A stretch of DNA of 64,000 bases from Zygaena filipendulae (lineage: Eukaryota; Arthropoda; Insecta; Lepidoptera; Zygaenidae): positions 1,753,501 to 1,817,500 of the forward strand of contig OU015675.1 in the NCBI GenBank assembly GCA_907165275.2. The letters run 5' to 3'. Made by a program: the position numbers and the translations under genes. This document shows, in pieces, positions 46,073 through 58,744 of the stretch. The stretch's first letter is position 1. Every line of letters starts with the position of its first letter. The notes below the pieces were generated by a model. The model searched no databases, was not told the DNA's origin, and saw only the letters and a list, made by a program, of their open reading frames with translations.

Positions 46073-47876
46073 TCCCATCAAAAACAAACTTGTAAAAAAG
46101 TCCAAGTCTCGCAACTCACTTCTTCTACAGTAAAAAGTTTTGAGATCAATGTAATACCAAGTCGGTTAATTTATTCAGTGCCTACTTAAGGGTCCTTCTG
46201 TCTAAAGTTATCATGTTATAAGCTAATCTAATAACATTTTATAGTGACCATATCAAATTTAAAAACCTTTTATGTTTTAAATAGATTGATTGGCTTGGCG
46301 ATCACGTGAAAACACAATACCTATATCTCACATGTAATACATAATTATGGTTCTAAACAATCTAATTTAATTATAATATGTATTACTTGTGAGATACATT
46401 GTGTTTTCACGTGATCGCCAAGCCAATCAATCTTCATATTTAAAACATAAAAGGTTTTTAAATTTGATATGGTCACTATAAAATGTTATTAGATTAGCTT
46501 ATAACATGATAACTTTAGACAGAAGGACCCTTAAGTAGGCACTGAATAAATTAACCGACTTGGTATTACATTGATCTCAAAACTTTTTACTGTAGAAGAA
46601 GTGAGTTGCGAGACTTGGACTTTTTTACAAGTTTGTTTTTGATGGGATCTCATTTCTTTTTGTAAATGGTCTTCCTCCTTTGACTTTGAGCAATTTAGTC
46701 TACTTTAATAACTTAAAAGATTTTGGTACAACTTTATAATATATATAAACACATGCCCCATTCTTGCTTTTTCATTCCGTTGACCATTGTACCTTTGAAC
46801 ATAATTATGTCTAGGTAACTATGTATCTACACTTTATATCTAGGTAGGTAACTATAGCTACACTTATTATTATTATTTATTAATATCTGGGCAACGGCTT
46901 AAATAGCTGTTCCCCGCGGTTTAACCCACGTTAATTTCGGAGATCCCGCGGGTATTCTGAGATAAAAGTACTACCCTATGACCTTTCCTGTACCCTTGAC
47001 AACGTGTAGTATGCAATAATTAATAACACCCGCGTTGATATCAGAGTTCGCGCGGGAATTCCAGAAATGAATCCTAGCTAGATCGATTTATGGCCCCCGA
47101 AATCCCCTGTATACAAAATTTCCTGAAAATCGTTGGAGCATTCTGATTAGGGTAATTTTATCTCGGAATTCCCGAAGGATCTCCGAAATTAACGCTGGTG
47201 AAATCTCATGAAATTTTGCATGCACGTTGTCAGGGGTAAAGAAAACCTAGGGATATAGGGTACTAACTACTTTGCATCTCTGAATTCCCGCGGGATCTCC
47301 GAAATTAACGCGGGTGAAACCGCAGGGAACAGCTAGTCTCATATATTTATATGGGATTACAAAGTTATTTGTGCAGTTGGTACATATAACTGCATATATA
47401 ACTTTGTAATTCCATACATTTATATGGGATTACAACGTTATTTATGCAGTTACTGTATCTAGAAAACTGGACCGAAATTGCTAAATATTTTAATTTTTCC
47501 TTGATTTATACAATAAACACTAATTGTATTCTAAATTTCAAACTTCTATGTCTGCTAGAAGTGCCTTAGAATTTTGATGATCGGTCAGTGAGTGAGTGAG
47601 TGAGTGAGTGAGTGAGTGAGTGAGTGAGTGACCTACAAAATTAAGAAACTTTGACTAGTTATAATTCTTAAACTACTGATTCAAATCGAATGAAATTTAA
47701 ATTATACCGTCTTTATACAATACCTGCTTGTTTACTAAAAATTCAGGCTTCTAGTTTTATACACAACGAAGTTATAGGGGGTCGAAAATGGCCTGAATTG
47801 CTTCGAGAAAAGGATAGTACGGCCGTGCCGCTTTTGTTGCTCGACTTGGCGGGGGCACTGCCGTGCCCCCAGATAT
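46073..47876 (+). mobile_element. Element D, copy D2
   Basis: Inverted, near-identical counterpart of D1. It has the fold-back at the left (starting TCCCATCAAAAACAAAC), the same embedded Helitron pieces, a (GTGA)n run of about 11 units at 47586-47630 (about 5 in D1), and the terminal hairpin GGGGGCAC-TGCC-GTGCCCCC at 47851-47870. The flanks are unrelated to those of D1, so this is an independent insertion and not a simple duplication of the locus. Confidence 0.78.
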
Positions 47877-50340
47877 GTGTAAACAGTGGTGTAAAATTAC
47901 ATTAGTCCATTATGTTTTTAATCCTTACTATTGTAGAGCTTGTCTAAGCTAAAATGTCGCGCCCCTTCATCGGGTGTACGCACACGCACTACCGTTAAAA
48001 TATCGATACGACACATATAAATCTGGTCTTGCCATTCGTCCTCAGTTGCCGCATAGTGTCGCCGCACTCGCACTATTCAAGAGATATTGTCAATACATGA
48101 TCGCGCACGTCTAAAACTGCTAATTAAGTAGTAGGGCGCGTCATTTTAGATTAGTCAAGCTGTACCTAAATGCGAATGTGGGTTTATTCGTTTGTTTGTT
48201 ACGCTTCGTTACAGGATCTCCAACATCCGGTCCCGTTGAGACCGTTTCTCTACCAGTTTCACCGTCATTAATTTTGGAGATCCTGCGGGAATTCCGGCGT
48301 AAAAAGTATCCTATGTCCTTCTATATATATCCTTGACAACGGTATGCAAAATTTCACGATGGCCACTTTGATAGTTATTTTAGTAATACCTAAGGATGAA
48401 TAGACCTCAATCGGTCAAGTAAGTGGTTCAGAAGTTTTAAGGTGAAATTAAATTGCCTTACATCTCGCGGTTTATAGTAGTTTAGGAGATAGATTTTTTT
48501 ATGATATTGGTATCCTAATCCAAGCCCAGTTACGAAAGTTCATGTCATCATAAACAAAATCATAAATGGCGCCGAGGGCCTTCAGACATCGTAAAAAATA
48601 ATTTTATAATACCTTAGATGTACATTGTGACAGACGGTCAGGGAAATGTATCCCAAAAAAACCCGTCGCCTTGTAGGTACGATATAGGTACCTAGAAAAA
48701 GTCAAAAAACCTACCTAGGTATTTAACAAATTCAATTCTTCAAAGATTGTAACTGAAACAATTTTATGTTATGGGTATATTTAAAACTCAATAAGCAATA
48801 CTGTGAGTTGTGACAAGTAGCTATTTGAAAAATTCGCTGTTTCCTCATATTTTCTTATGAAATATTCATATTTATTATATTGGTTTTACTTTTTTACCTG
48901 CCTTTGAAAGAGATAAACATATTCTGAATAACAAAAAAACGTTCAAAAACTTCACCGGTGGCTGACTTCTGGCTTCAACTGCAAACGAATAGATGTTTTC
49001 ATACATCATTACCTTACGAAATTCTTTGCCTCACTACGGATGTCGTGGCATACATTTTGCTGTCGTTGCAAATAATTAAATGAGAAATGATATGCAAATG
49101 TAAACCTTATTCCCTCAGTTTTAGAGTAGCAAAGGAATTTTCGTGTGAAATCTCGACGGGAAAATATTTGCACCGTCAAAACTCATGTAGTGTGAACGAG
49201 CGCCGTCTGTTTGCATTCGAATTTCGAAGCTCCGGTAACGAGTACGAAGACTGCCGAACAATGGCGGATTTTTCCGACCCACAAATACTTTATACATTCT
49301 ATAATTTCTTTCCTTTCCACATTCAATTTTAAACCCTGATCGCTTCATCTTAAATGTTCAATTCACAACGATGTTTGGTGGTTGGTTTCGTTGATTTACA
49401 ACTTTGTGTCTTGAGGGGTGGGGAGAAAGATGAGTTTCGTGTCTCGGAAATTTCATTCGAGTCGTTTCGTGAGTCAACTTTTCCCGCCACGTGTTCAGTT
49501 TTCCAGTGCCGCGGATGTGATGGCGTGGGATGGCCGCTCGCGATTTCGCGCCCATTTTACAAATGTCAACGCGTATTTTTGTTCTGTGAAATGTTAATTT
49601 CTTTTTTATTGAAACAAAATTAATTTTTTTAAACATTATCATGATATCTGTGACAGTAAAGTTATAACACGAGTGGTCTTTTTTTAAATTAAAAATAAAT
49701 AGCTTCAGAATTAGGTAATTTTACATAGATCGGTAGATACTAGATAATTATATATTTTTTTAAGCGTCATCTGTTTTCGAAAACTTTTTTTTATTAGCTG
49801 ATGACAGCGATTTTATATGCGTGATTCTCTCGGGATCTCTTTATTGCACTGTGATCAAAATGGTCTTAAATTATCGTATTAAAAACAAAAACGTTTTATT
49901 TAGATTCGTCCGGAGTGATGCGTGCGCAAACAAACAGACAATAATCGTAGGATAATTTAGTGTTTTGGGTCTCCATCCTTATAACGACTTTTTCATGTAA
50001 AACATGTAATACTTTAAAAACTTGGGTTTTGGGTTTAGATTAGGTACTTCTTTAATGTTTGTTTATTATTCTTGTGTGTTTTGCAGAAATAAATTTTATT
50101 CTATTCTATTCTATTCTATTCTAATAGGGTGTAAATGACCCTTAGTTCCCATCTAAATCGTGGTATGTAATAGGTCAGGTTGAGGACATCGCCCCTTCTC
50201 GCCTGCACACGCTGCAACTTAGGAGGGAGTTAAGGGTTACCACCACCCGTCATTCCATCCCTCATGAAAAAAAAAACATATTCTATCATACTTACTAGAA
50301 TTCGTGTTGTTTTATAAAAATCGAATTATGGGAAGATAAT
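47877..50340. other. No gene recognised; GC-richer patches of unknown nature
   Basis: The patches near 48035-48140 and 49130-49590 are richer in GC than their surroundings ('ctcatgtagtgtgaacgagc', 'tttcccgccacgtgttcag'). I found no splice-compatible coding frame. A (TTCTA)n run at 50096-50122 after 'gcagaaataaattttattc' looks like a retroelement tail. A Helitron-like fragment lies near 48190-48365. Confidence 0.4.
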
Positions 50341-50672
50341 AATTGGCTACTTGACAAAAAAAATTTTTTAGTCCGTCGTGTAGATCAGTAAAAAATATTG
50401 GACACGTATTTTTTTCTTTTTTTACGTAATCAAAAAATAACAGAGATACATTGAGTTGAAATTTCGCGTGACGTCACAACTCGGTGCGGTTTGTATGGCG
50501 CTTATAATGAATATTGACGTCACGAGCCCCCCACCCTAAACTTTAATGCGCTTTATCTATGTTCATTTTCATTAAATTGAAAAAACAAAAAATACGTGTC
50601 TATTATTTTTTTATTTTCTAACTGACGGACTAATTAGAATTTTGATTTTAATACCTTGGAGAATACTCAATT
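50341..50672 (-). mobile_element. Family B MITE, copy B9
   Basis: AATTGG-ended subfamily, nearly identical to B3, with both TGACGTCA palindromes intact (near 50470 and 50516). Confidence 0.75.
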
Positions 50673-50937
50673 ATTATGTAAGTTAATTGTTAAACGGAGA
50701 TAAAAAAAAACAATAGTTCATGAAAGTTTCAGATATCGATTCTTAAGTACTAACTGCACAATTAGAGTTCAGATAAAGCGACACGTTCACTTTACGATGG
50801 AAAACAAAAAATCCGAATTCTGTTTTCATCCGAATTCTGTTACATTCGCGACTACAACTACGACCTAAATGAAAATGAATAAGTAAACTATTTTATTTTA
50901 TAGATTTTATTTATTTAAAATAATTTCTATACTTTAA

Positions 50938-51260
50938 CTAGCTGTTCCCCGCGGTTTCACCCGCGTTGATCTTGGATTCCCTGCGGGAATTCCGGACAAA
51001 GAGTACCTAACCCTTTATGTCCTTCTCTGTACCGCTGACAACTTGTAGTGCATATTTTCCGACACTTCCCTTAATTATCGTTATATTTCAATCAATTTAC
51101 ACAAAACCTTGACAAATTATATACCTAAACCTTCCTCACGAATCACTAATCTATTGTTGAAAACCGCATAAAAATATTATGTTCAGTAGTTTTTGAGTTT
51201 ATCGCGAACAGACAGACAGACAGACGTGGCGGAGGACTTTGTTATATAAATAATATATAG
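50938..51260 (-). mobile_element. Helitron-like element, family A, longer variant
   Basis: Begins CTAG with 'ccccgcggtttcacccgcg' and contains 'tatgtccttctctgtacc', then 'ttcagtagtttttgag', a (CAGA)n run and 'gacgtggcggag'. The 5' end differs from the short copies. Confidence 0.55.
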
Positions 51261-52335
51261 TGATATTATTTGCTTTCAGTTTCCGCTGACACTGGTTGAA
51301 ATATTTTGATATGTCAGATCCGGTGTACAGTCTGCCTATCATCTAATAGGTACTTTTAATACACAGCCATAACTAGACATTTAAAGCTTATTTTGTTTGC
51401 CAACTGTACCGGTTTACCGCCCAAGCCCTGCCTTTGATGTATGACCTCCCATACATCACAACTGTCATTATATTCTTTGTAGTGAAAGATATAAATTCGC
51501 GAGCAATAGAAGCGTTTATAGTATAACATATAATATAACAAAAACATAATATACCTATAGGTATTTGAGCTTTACTTTAGTGGTCGGGAATTCGTAATCT
51601 ATTTACACACCTACTAGCTGTTGCCCGTGGTTTCACTCACGTTAATTACAGAGTTCCCGCAGGAATTCGGGATAGAAAGTACCGCACGTATACGAAACCC
51701 TATGATTAGTGGGTAAGCAAAGTGAGCTCAGTAGTGGTCACCAATTCGGTCTTCAAACTTATATTATACGGTACTTTAGCGTCTTTCCAGAGATCACGCG
51801 AGCAAAACCTTCGGATAACAGCGGGTTCTCAATAACAATTGCATTTCTTGGAAGAGGATTTGCCTTGGATCAATTTAATCCGAAGGTCGTTATTAATTAG
51901 CAACAATTACTATCAATTGATTTATAGCAGCCAAGATTGAATAAATTGATAACATGCTTGGTCTTATTGCAAAGCGGTGTCGCTAGTTCGATGCCCGTAT
52001 CTAGCTAAATATTTGTGAGAACACTATTAGCGGTTTCACCCGCGTTAAATTCGGAGTTCCCGCGGAAATTAACTCAAAAAAAAAACGGACAAATAAAATG
52101 TATAGTCTCGGTTTTTATCGCAGAATGCTTGTAGCTTAAAAACAGTGACAAACAGAAAGAATCGATTTAATAATGTATGTATGTAAGTGGTAGGTATAGG
52201 TAATATTATATCTGGAACCAAAGACGTTATAAGAGAATAGACGAACAATACAAACTTTTACTATGCAATCCACGTCAGCCAATTTTTGCGGGGGGCATGA
52301 TCAAAATAAAAACCAATAACATCGTTGCGACGCAA

Positions 52336-52493
52336 TCAAATACTAGTCACCACAAAGTACATTTAAATAAATAAATAAATAAATAGCCAATCGCATCGCT
52401 TTCCGTCAAGTGGTATCTGTAGACAATAGTCTCTGTTAGTCACCATTGACTAGCAGAGACTATCAATCAAATACTAGTCACCACAAAGTACAT

Positions 52494-52533
<40 letters not shown>

Positions 52534-52592
52534 ATAGCCAATCGCATCGCTTTCCGTCAAGTGGTATCTGTAGACAATAGTCTCTGCTAGTC
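52336..52592 (+). repeat. Tandem duplication (~127 bp) with an AAAT microsatellite in each copy
   Basis: Two copies of a unit start 'atcaaatactagtcaccac'. Each has an (AAAT)n run (about 6 units at 52365-52385, about 11 at 52495-52535) and then 'agccaatcgcatcgctttcc' and 'gtagacaatagtctctg'. A short inverted repeat (agtctctgttagtca / tgactagcagagact) lies at the junction. Confidence 0.75.
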
Positions 52593-53451
52593 AATGGCAT
52601 TTTGTTAGCATAAGCTCATTTGACCGCAGCATGGTTCAAGGGGAAAGCTTAGCGTTCCAACGTATTGTCGATCTATGCTCTTTCATTATCTTTGTCTGGA
52701 AATATTGTACCGATTCTAAAAATTTTTTCACATAATATGGAAAAGTACAGTATCCCTGAGTTTCGTACATCGAATACGCTTTATTCTCAACAAAGTGTTA
52801 TTATTATTCTATACGCAGTTCCAACAGAATAAATATTTCAAGGAATTTTGGTCTCTAAATAACGACATTAGGCACTTTTATGTTTCATCTAAAGAGTTCT
52901 AGACAAAATTTCGAAATTGACGTGTGAGAAATCAATAACAATTAATTAAATAGTAGTCCAAAAAAATAAAAAATAAATGTGAGTTTGTTTGTTTGTAATG
53001 CTTTCACGCCTTAACTACACAACCAATCATCATGAATTTTTGCATACACATTGTCAGGGGTAGAAAGAATGACATAGGATACTTGTGAACCCGGAATTCT
53101 TGCGGGAACTCCAAAATTATCGCAGGTTAAACTGCGGGGAACAGCTGAATTCACATTGTGCCAAATGAACCATTCTTATAATATAATATTATTGTTTAGC
53201 GAATCACCTACGTATTGACGCGCATGTAATAAATCCGTGTAAACTATAAATAGTGCAAGAGAATAAACATAATTACACGGTTGCTATAAATAAATTGAAA
53301 ATTTACAAATCTCCAGGCAGTCCAAGGTTAGTATTTTATTCTAAGATCATCGAAGTAGGTAGCATAAAACAAATTTCAATTAGATTAGGCCTGAGGGACT
53401 AGATATTACGTATCTTTTGTTTCTATATCATTTTTATCATTATTTTTATTA

Positions 53452-53612
53452 TCATTTTTATTGTTTTGTATAATTTTTTGGTTTTAATCCAAAACATGAC
53501 GGTTTTGCGATTACAATGTAGGTTACCTACACGTTTTGACACCTACAATATCTAGCAATCAACCAAAATAAATAAACATTCTTCAAAAGTTGAAGCTATT
53601 TAAACATGATTA
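53452..53612 (-). repeat. Repeat M, copy 1
   Basis: Shares 'caatcaaccaaaataaataa' and 'ttcaaaagttgaag' with the reverse-oriented stretch at 57355-57475. The interior contains 'ttacctacacgttttgacac'. Confidence 0.5.
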
Positions 53613-53795
53613 ATTAATCACAAAATCGCTATTTTTCTAATTGAAACTGAAATAGCAACAAAAGTTACATAATTGCCCTGCTGTGGAAGATGCTCACATG
53701 CGTTTATTAACAACAGTTTGACCAGATTTAGCAGAATTATGTGATTACGGCAGGCTTTTATCAGATTTAAACCCAAGCACCGGGTTGTTTGCCTA

Positions 53796-53987
53796 TCCTT
53801 ATTAATATTATAAATGCGAAAGTGAGTTTGTTTGTTTGTTACGCTTTCACGTCTTAACGGCTCAACCGATCATCGAGAAATTTTGCATGCATGGTGACAG
53901 GTGTACAGAGAAGGGCATAGGGTACTTTTTATGCCGGAATTCCCGCGGGAACTTCGAAACTACCGTGGGTGAAACGGCGGGGTACAG
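53796..53987 (+). mobile_element. Helitron-like element, family A, inserted next to repeat N
   Basis: Begins A|TCCTTATTAATATTATAAA and ends in a CCGTGGGTG...CGGGG hairpin remnant. It follows 'agatttaaacccaagcaccg', which recurs next to another Helitron copy at 62357-62432. Confidence 0.6.
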
Positions 53988-54659
53988 CCCAAAGTAATCA
54001 CAGCGACAAATTACCAGCCAGATTGCATTGTGAGTAGGCTCTTTAAATCTGCTATAATCGCATACCTAAATCTGCTAAATCTGGTCACACTAATTAATTA
54101 GAAAAGTGCTGGTAATCTTCAAATAGTGAACTTTTGCTAAGAAAACCCTCGATCGAGCCACTTTTCAGACATAAAAAACGGAATCAAATTATTCAGCTGC
54201 TTGCAAGTTACGATTTCACTGTCTGAAACACAGGCAGGTAGATATAGGTATACACATTAAAATTTGCGTCGTGGTTTAAAAAGATACATATATGTATATC
54301 CTAACTTAATATTATAACTTACTATAAATGCGAATGTATGTTTGTTTGCTCTGCCAGTCAACTTTCAGATAGTACGGAGAGTTTACTAGGCGGTGCATTT
54401 ACGAGATTATTCCAGTTAGTAATTTGTACAAAGGGTAGGTATAGGTACATTTTGTCCAGAAAAAATACTGTTCCCGAGGGATAGAAAATTTACTGACAAA
54501 ATCCACATACGTATTACCTGATTTATATTTAAATACTAGCTAGTTCCCGCGGCTACGCTCGCGTTCATGTATTTTGTCAGTAAATTATAATAATACAATG
54601 TAAATTTTTTGTGAGTTTCATGACGTGGGGTCGTTGTACTGTATTTACAACATGTAAAA

Positions 54660-55088
54660 TTCTTTATGCGAAGTGCACGAACTTATAAAGTGTATGTGTG
54701 TGTAATTTGAATGTCAAATAAGTGTACGTATATATAAACAAGACCAGAATAAAAGATGAGTAGCGCTTCCAATTGCCTGAACCAAAAATGTGCCTAAGTG
54801 AATGGAACCTTCCAATAATCCTACAAAGTGTGCGCGTTGGATATCACTAACACATTTATTTCTTAAGTGCACGCGCACCGTGACTTCGTGAGTGCACTTT
54901 AAAAGTGCACTGCGCGAGTGCACTTGATAAGTGCGAGTGAATGTAGTTGGGACTTCTGATAAGTGCGCGCCGAATCGTTCAAGTTGTCGCACGGCACGTG
55001 CGGGCAGTGCGCGCGGCGTGCGGTGCGCGGGCGCCCGTGCGGCGCGCCGGCGTGCACCGCACGCGACTACGAGCCATGCACTGATATT
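54660..55088 (+). promoter_or_regulatory. GC-rich leader with repeated GTGCAC palindromes upstream of a possible first exon
   Basis: GTGCAC occurs at 54673, 54867, 54892, 54905 and 54918, and again in a very GC-rich stretch (54960-55070) that contains 'gtgcgcgggcgcccgtgcgg'. Such a GC-rich patch in AT-rich DNA fits a promoter and 5' UTR. No TATA box or initiator can be assigned with confidence. Confidence 0.35.
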
Positions 55089-55137
55089 ATGGCCATGGAG
55101 ACGATCTCCGAAGACGCCGAAGCCGAGTTGGAACTTG
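55089..55137 (+). CDS. Possible first coding exon of an unrecognised second gene
   Basis: The start ATG at 55089 is followed in frame by a second ATG at 55095 with a strong Kozak context (gccATGG). The peptide MAMETISEDAEAELEL is open to a possible donor (CTTG|gtaatc, moderate) leaving one base of a Gly codon. Codons are GC-ending, unlike the surroundings. A two-codon upstream reading frame (ATG CAC TGA at 55076) sits in the leader. Without the splice, the frame stops after GNPN at 55151. I do not recognise the protein, and no downstream exon with the matching phase was found. Confidence 0.4.
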
Positions 55138-55218
55138 GTAATCCCAACTAATAAATATTATAAGTGCGAATAGTAACCATAGTTATTAATAACACAGATC
55201 TACTTGATCCCACACTAA

Positions 55219-55249
<31 letters not shown>

Positions 55250-55426
55250 ACACAAAGAAACGGTGAATACAAAATTACGAGACTATCTATCAGTGACCAA
55301 ACTAGGCTGAGCCTGTATCTTGGCCATCTGCGAGTTAAGGGTTTGTGTCCTGGAAACCGAGCAAACGTGGTTTATACTAGGTAAATTACATTTATACCTA
55401 ACTACAATCGATATAATATATATCTA

Positions 55427-55654
55427 TCTAATATATATAAATCACGTGTCACGTTGTTTGTCCGCGATGGACTCCGAAACTGCTGAACGGATTTTGATAA
55501 AATTTTGCAACCATTTATAATATGGTCCAACTTAAAAGATAGGATAGTTTTTATCTCGGAATTCCCGCGGAAACTGAAGGGCATAGAGTACTTTTTCCCG
55601 CAACCTCCGCGGGAACTCCGAAATTACCGCGGATGAAATCGCGGGGACAGCTAG
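55427..55654 (+). mobile_element. Helitron-like non-autonomous element, subfamily A2, copy 3
   Basis: Starts A|TCTAATATATATAAATCACG, ends CCGCGG...CGCGG, gacag, CTAG|T. At 228 bp it is close in sequence to the pair at 1905-2367. A second, degenerate family A copy follows at 55660-55945. Confidence 0.75.
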
Positions 55655-56049
55655 TATATGTATATAAAAGAAAGTCGTGTTAGTTACACTATTTATAACT
55701 CAAAAACGGCTGAACCGACTTGGCTGAAAATTGGTGGGGAGGTAGCTTAGAACCAGGAAACGGACATAGGATACTTTTTATCCCGGAATTCCCGCAGGAA
55801 AATCGGTCGGTGAAATCTCATGAAATTTTGCATACTTATAGGTACACATTGTCAGGGGTACCGGGAAGGACATAGGGTAGGTACTTTGCATTCCGGAATT
55901 CCTGCGGGATCTCCACGAGTAACACCGCGGGGCACAGCTAGTTATAATAACACTTCAAAACACACAGATCCACTTGATCCCACACTAAGCCAAGGGCTTG
56001 TGTCCTGGAAACCGAGCAAACGTGGTTTATACTAGGTACATATTATTAC

Positions 56050-58380
56050 ATGTATACCTAACTACAATCGATATAATATATATATATATATATATTATTA
56101 TAAAGAGGAAAGAGGATACTACTCTCCAGATTTTGATTTTCTGGCAGTAAGTAGTAATTTCGGCTGGGCTATATAAGCTGTGGTTATAGTCATTGAGGAA
56201 GATTCTTTATACATATTTAATACATTAATATACATATTTAAACCGGGATGTTTCCAGAATTATCGCATTCAATTTTTTTTTACGATTTTAATATTCTATG
56301 CATGACACGGTAGGGTTTCCTCGTTTGTGTAAAAAGCCTTTTTTGAGTCATAAACCTTCGTCCTTAACCATTCACCAAGATTTACTGCAACCGGATAAAA
56401 TAAATGATATCTACAGAAATGCATAAAAGACGGACAAACAAACATAATATGGGTAAACCAACTTGTTCAATGTTTGTTTGTTTTTTCTTGTGTGTTGTGC
56501 TGGAATAAATATAGTTTTCTTTCTTTCATATTATTATATTCTTTAATTTCATTAGAAACGAACAGACATTATATTTTTAGTGTATAAATTATTTATTATT
56601 TACATATTTCTATCATACCTACACTTTTTCTCAATGGGATTCGAGACCCTTGTTAGTTATAAGCGGGCAGATAGCGTGGGCGCTGCTTGTGGTTCATTAT
56701 TTGGTTCGAAATAACTCAGACTTCGGGACGCCCACTCTTGTATAGACTCAATGCATTAGTTGGGAATGTATTTTCTATGTACATACGCGAATAAAAGTTG
56801 AATATACCTACATTGTGTTGTGTTTTGTATATTAAAAGTTATTAAGTTTGGTACTAGCTGTGCTTTGCTGATCAACCCGTGTTAATTTGGGAGTTCCCAT
56901 GGGAACTCCGGTATAAAGAGTAAAGAGTACCCTATATCGTTTTCTGTACCTACTCCTGAAAACACGGATGCAAAATTAAATGATGATCGGCTGAGTCCTT
57001 AAGACGGGAAAGCCTAACAAACAAACAAATAAACGAACACTTTCATATTTTATAATAATAAGGAGTAGACGAAAATAGGTTCAAACATTCCACTTAGCTT
57101 CGTTGGGCGCTGGAGCTTGAAACTTAGTAACATTTCGTTAAATAAACTTTCCAAGCGGTGAAAGTTGAAATTTTGTTGACCCCAGACAATTCGGAGAAAT
57201 GAGAAAAAAAAAAAGTTATTTTTCTCGGTCGTAACCACAGATATGTACATTGTACAACTACACAAGTTAATTTTGGTGTCCCTCTCAGTACAATTTCATA
57301 TCTAACTTTTGTTTCTATCATTTTTCGATTTCAATCGGAAACACAGCGGTTTTGAGCTTCAACTTTTGAAGTATGTTTATTTTGGTTGATTGTTAGATAT
57401 TGTAGATGTCAAAACGTGCATATTGTAATTGCAAAACCCGTGTTATTGATTGCAACCGAAAAATTATATAAATCAAAATTACATATCTAATAGCCCCTCT
57501 GTAGTTTGTTGTCACTTGTCACCATACTTGTCACTTGCGATTAGCTCGATTCGCTTTAGAAGCAAGTCTTCTAAAGAAGACTTTAATAAAATTCGAATAA
57601 AAGAAAAGAGCAGCAGATAGTTTTTTTTGTATTATAAATAATCGATCGCTGAAGTGGATTATTATTATTATATTATAAAAAAATAACTTTTATTAAAATT
57701 TCGATATTATTTTCCATGAGTGACAAATTTTATAATAGCTGTCAGGAATAAAGGAATTCGTTTACACAGGAAATGTGAAGAAGTTGTTAAACCGAATGAA
57801 TGATACATAATATTCTTTAAAATACGAGTGGAACTCCAGCTTGGGCTAACCTTGGGCTACCTAGCTAGTACCTACATAAAACATAGCACTCATCCTATAG
57901 TATGCTATGCGAGATCATTAAAAAAATTATAATTATTATGCAAAAGTTTATCATCGTAGCATTTGCTACGGCGCTCGGCGCTACGAGTGCCTACGAGATG
58001 TTATCGTTAGGCCCGCATTTTTACCGCTCATGTGAGTGAGCGAGACCGCGATAGAGTACTTTGTAGTGGAAGTACGACAGGCAGAACGAAGAACAGAATT
58101 TATAAAATTTTGCATTTATGAAAAAGTTCGACATTCGAGTTCGAGTTCTAACTATTTTGAAGTATTTTTTTAAATAATTTACGAAACATTGGATATTTTT
58201 TTATTTAAAATTCAAGTTTCATGAAAAGCGCAAGTTGTTTAGGTTCTAACGGTGTACCACGACACCAAAAATAACACCTCTCGTTGTTTTAGCATTGATA
58301 TTGTACCTAACTTATAAATTACTATATTATTATGACAATAATATACAATATTTATGCCTAATATAATATTCGTGTGATAT
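56050..58380. other. No gene recognised
   Basis: AT-rich sequence with a Helitron-like fragment (56850-57060), repeat M copy 2 (57355-57475) and a short tail resembling retroelement ends at 56465-56530. I see nothing coding. Confidence 0.5.
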
Positions 58381-58559
58381 ATTTTTTACGTTTTTCTTGA
58401 GCCTTAACTGCTAAACCGACCATCGTTAATTTGGCATACACGTTGTCAACGGTACAGAAAAAGATATAGGGTTCTTTTTACCACGGAAGTTCCCCGGGAA
58501 CTCCGAAATTAACACGGGGTGTTTTTTATGATATAATGCTATATGAAGATTATAAATTA

Positions 58560-58744
58560 CTAGCTATGCCCCGCGGTTTCACTCGCGGTGATTTCGGAGT
58601 TCCCGCGGGAATTCCGGGATAAAAGTACCCTATGTCCTTCTCTGTACCCCTGACAACGTGCATGCCAAATTTCATTCAAATCCGTTCAGCCGTTTTTGCA
58701 TGATTGAGTAACAAACATCCACACTTTCACATTTATAATATTAG
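58560..58744 (-). mobile_element. Helitron-like non-autonomous element, family A
   Basis: CTAG, then 'ccccgcggtttcac', 'gttcccgcgggaattccggg', and the 5' end 'ttataatattagt'. A second partial copy in the same orientation follows directly (58745-58890), repeating 'caacgtgcatgccaaatttc' and 'aacatccaaacatccacac'. Confidence 0.68.

Noticed and set aside
22210..47905. The same ~60-residue peptide encoded near 22.3 kb (minus) and 47.8 kb (plus)
   Set aside because: Both belong to the near-identical element D copies. Identity at DNA level across noncoding parts explains the match, and there is no sign of protein-level selection.
49087..49642. Overlapping open frames on both strands in a GC-richer patch
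   Set aside because: Frames are similar in length on both strands, with no convincing splice sites or motifs, so I left the patch unassigned and did not call an exon.
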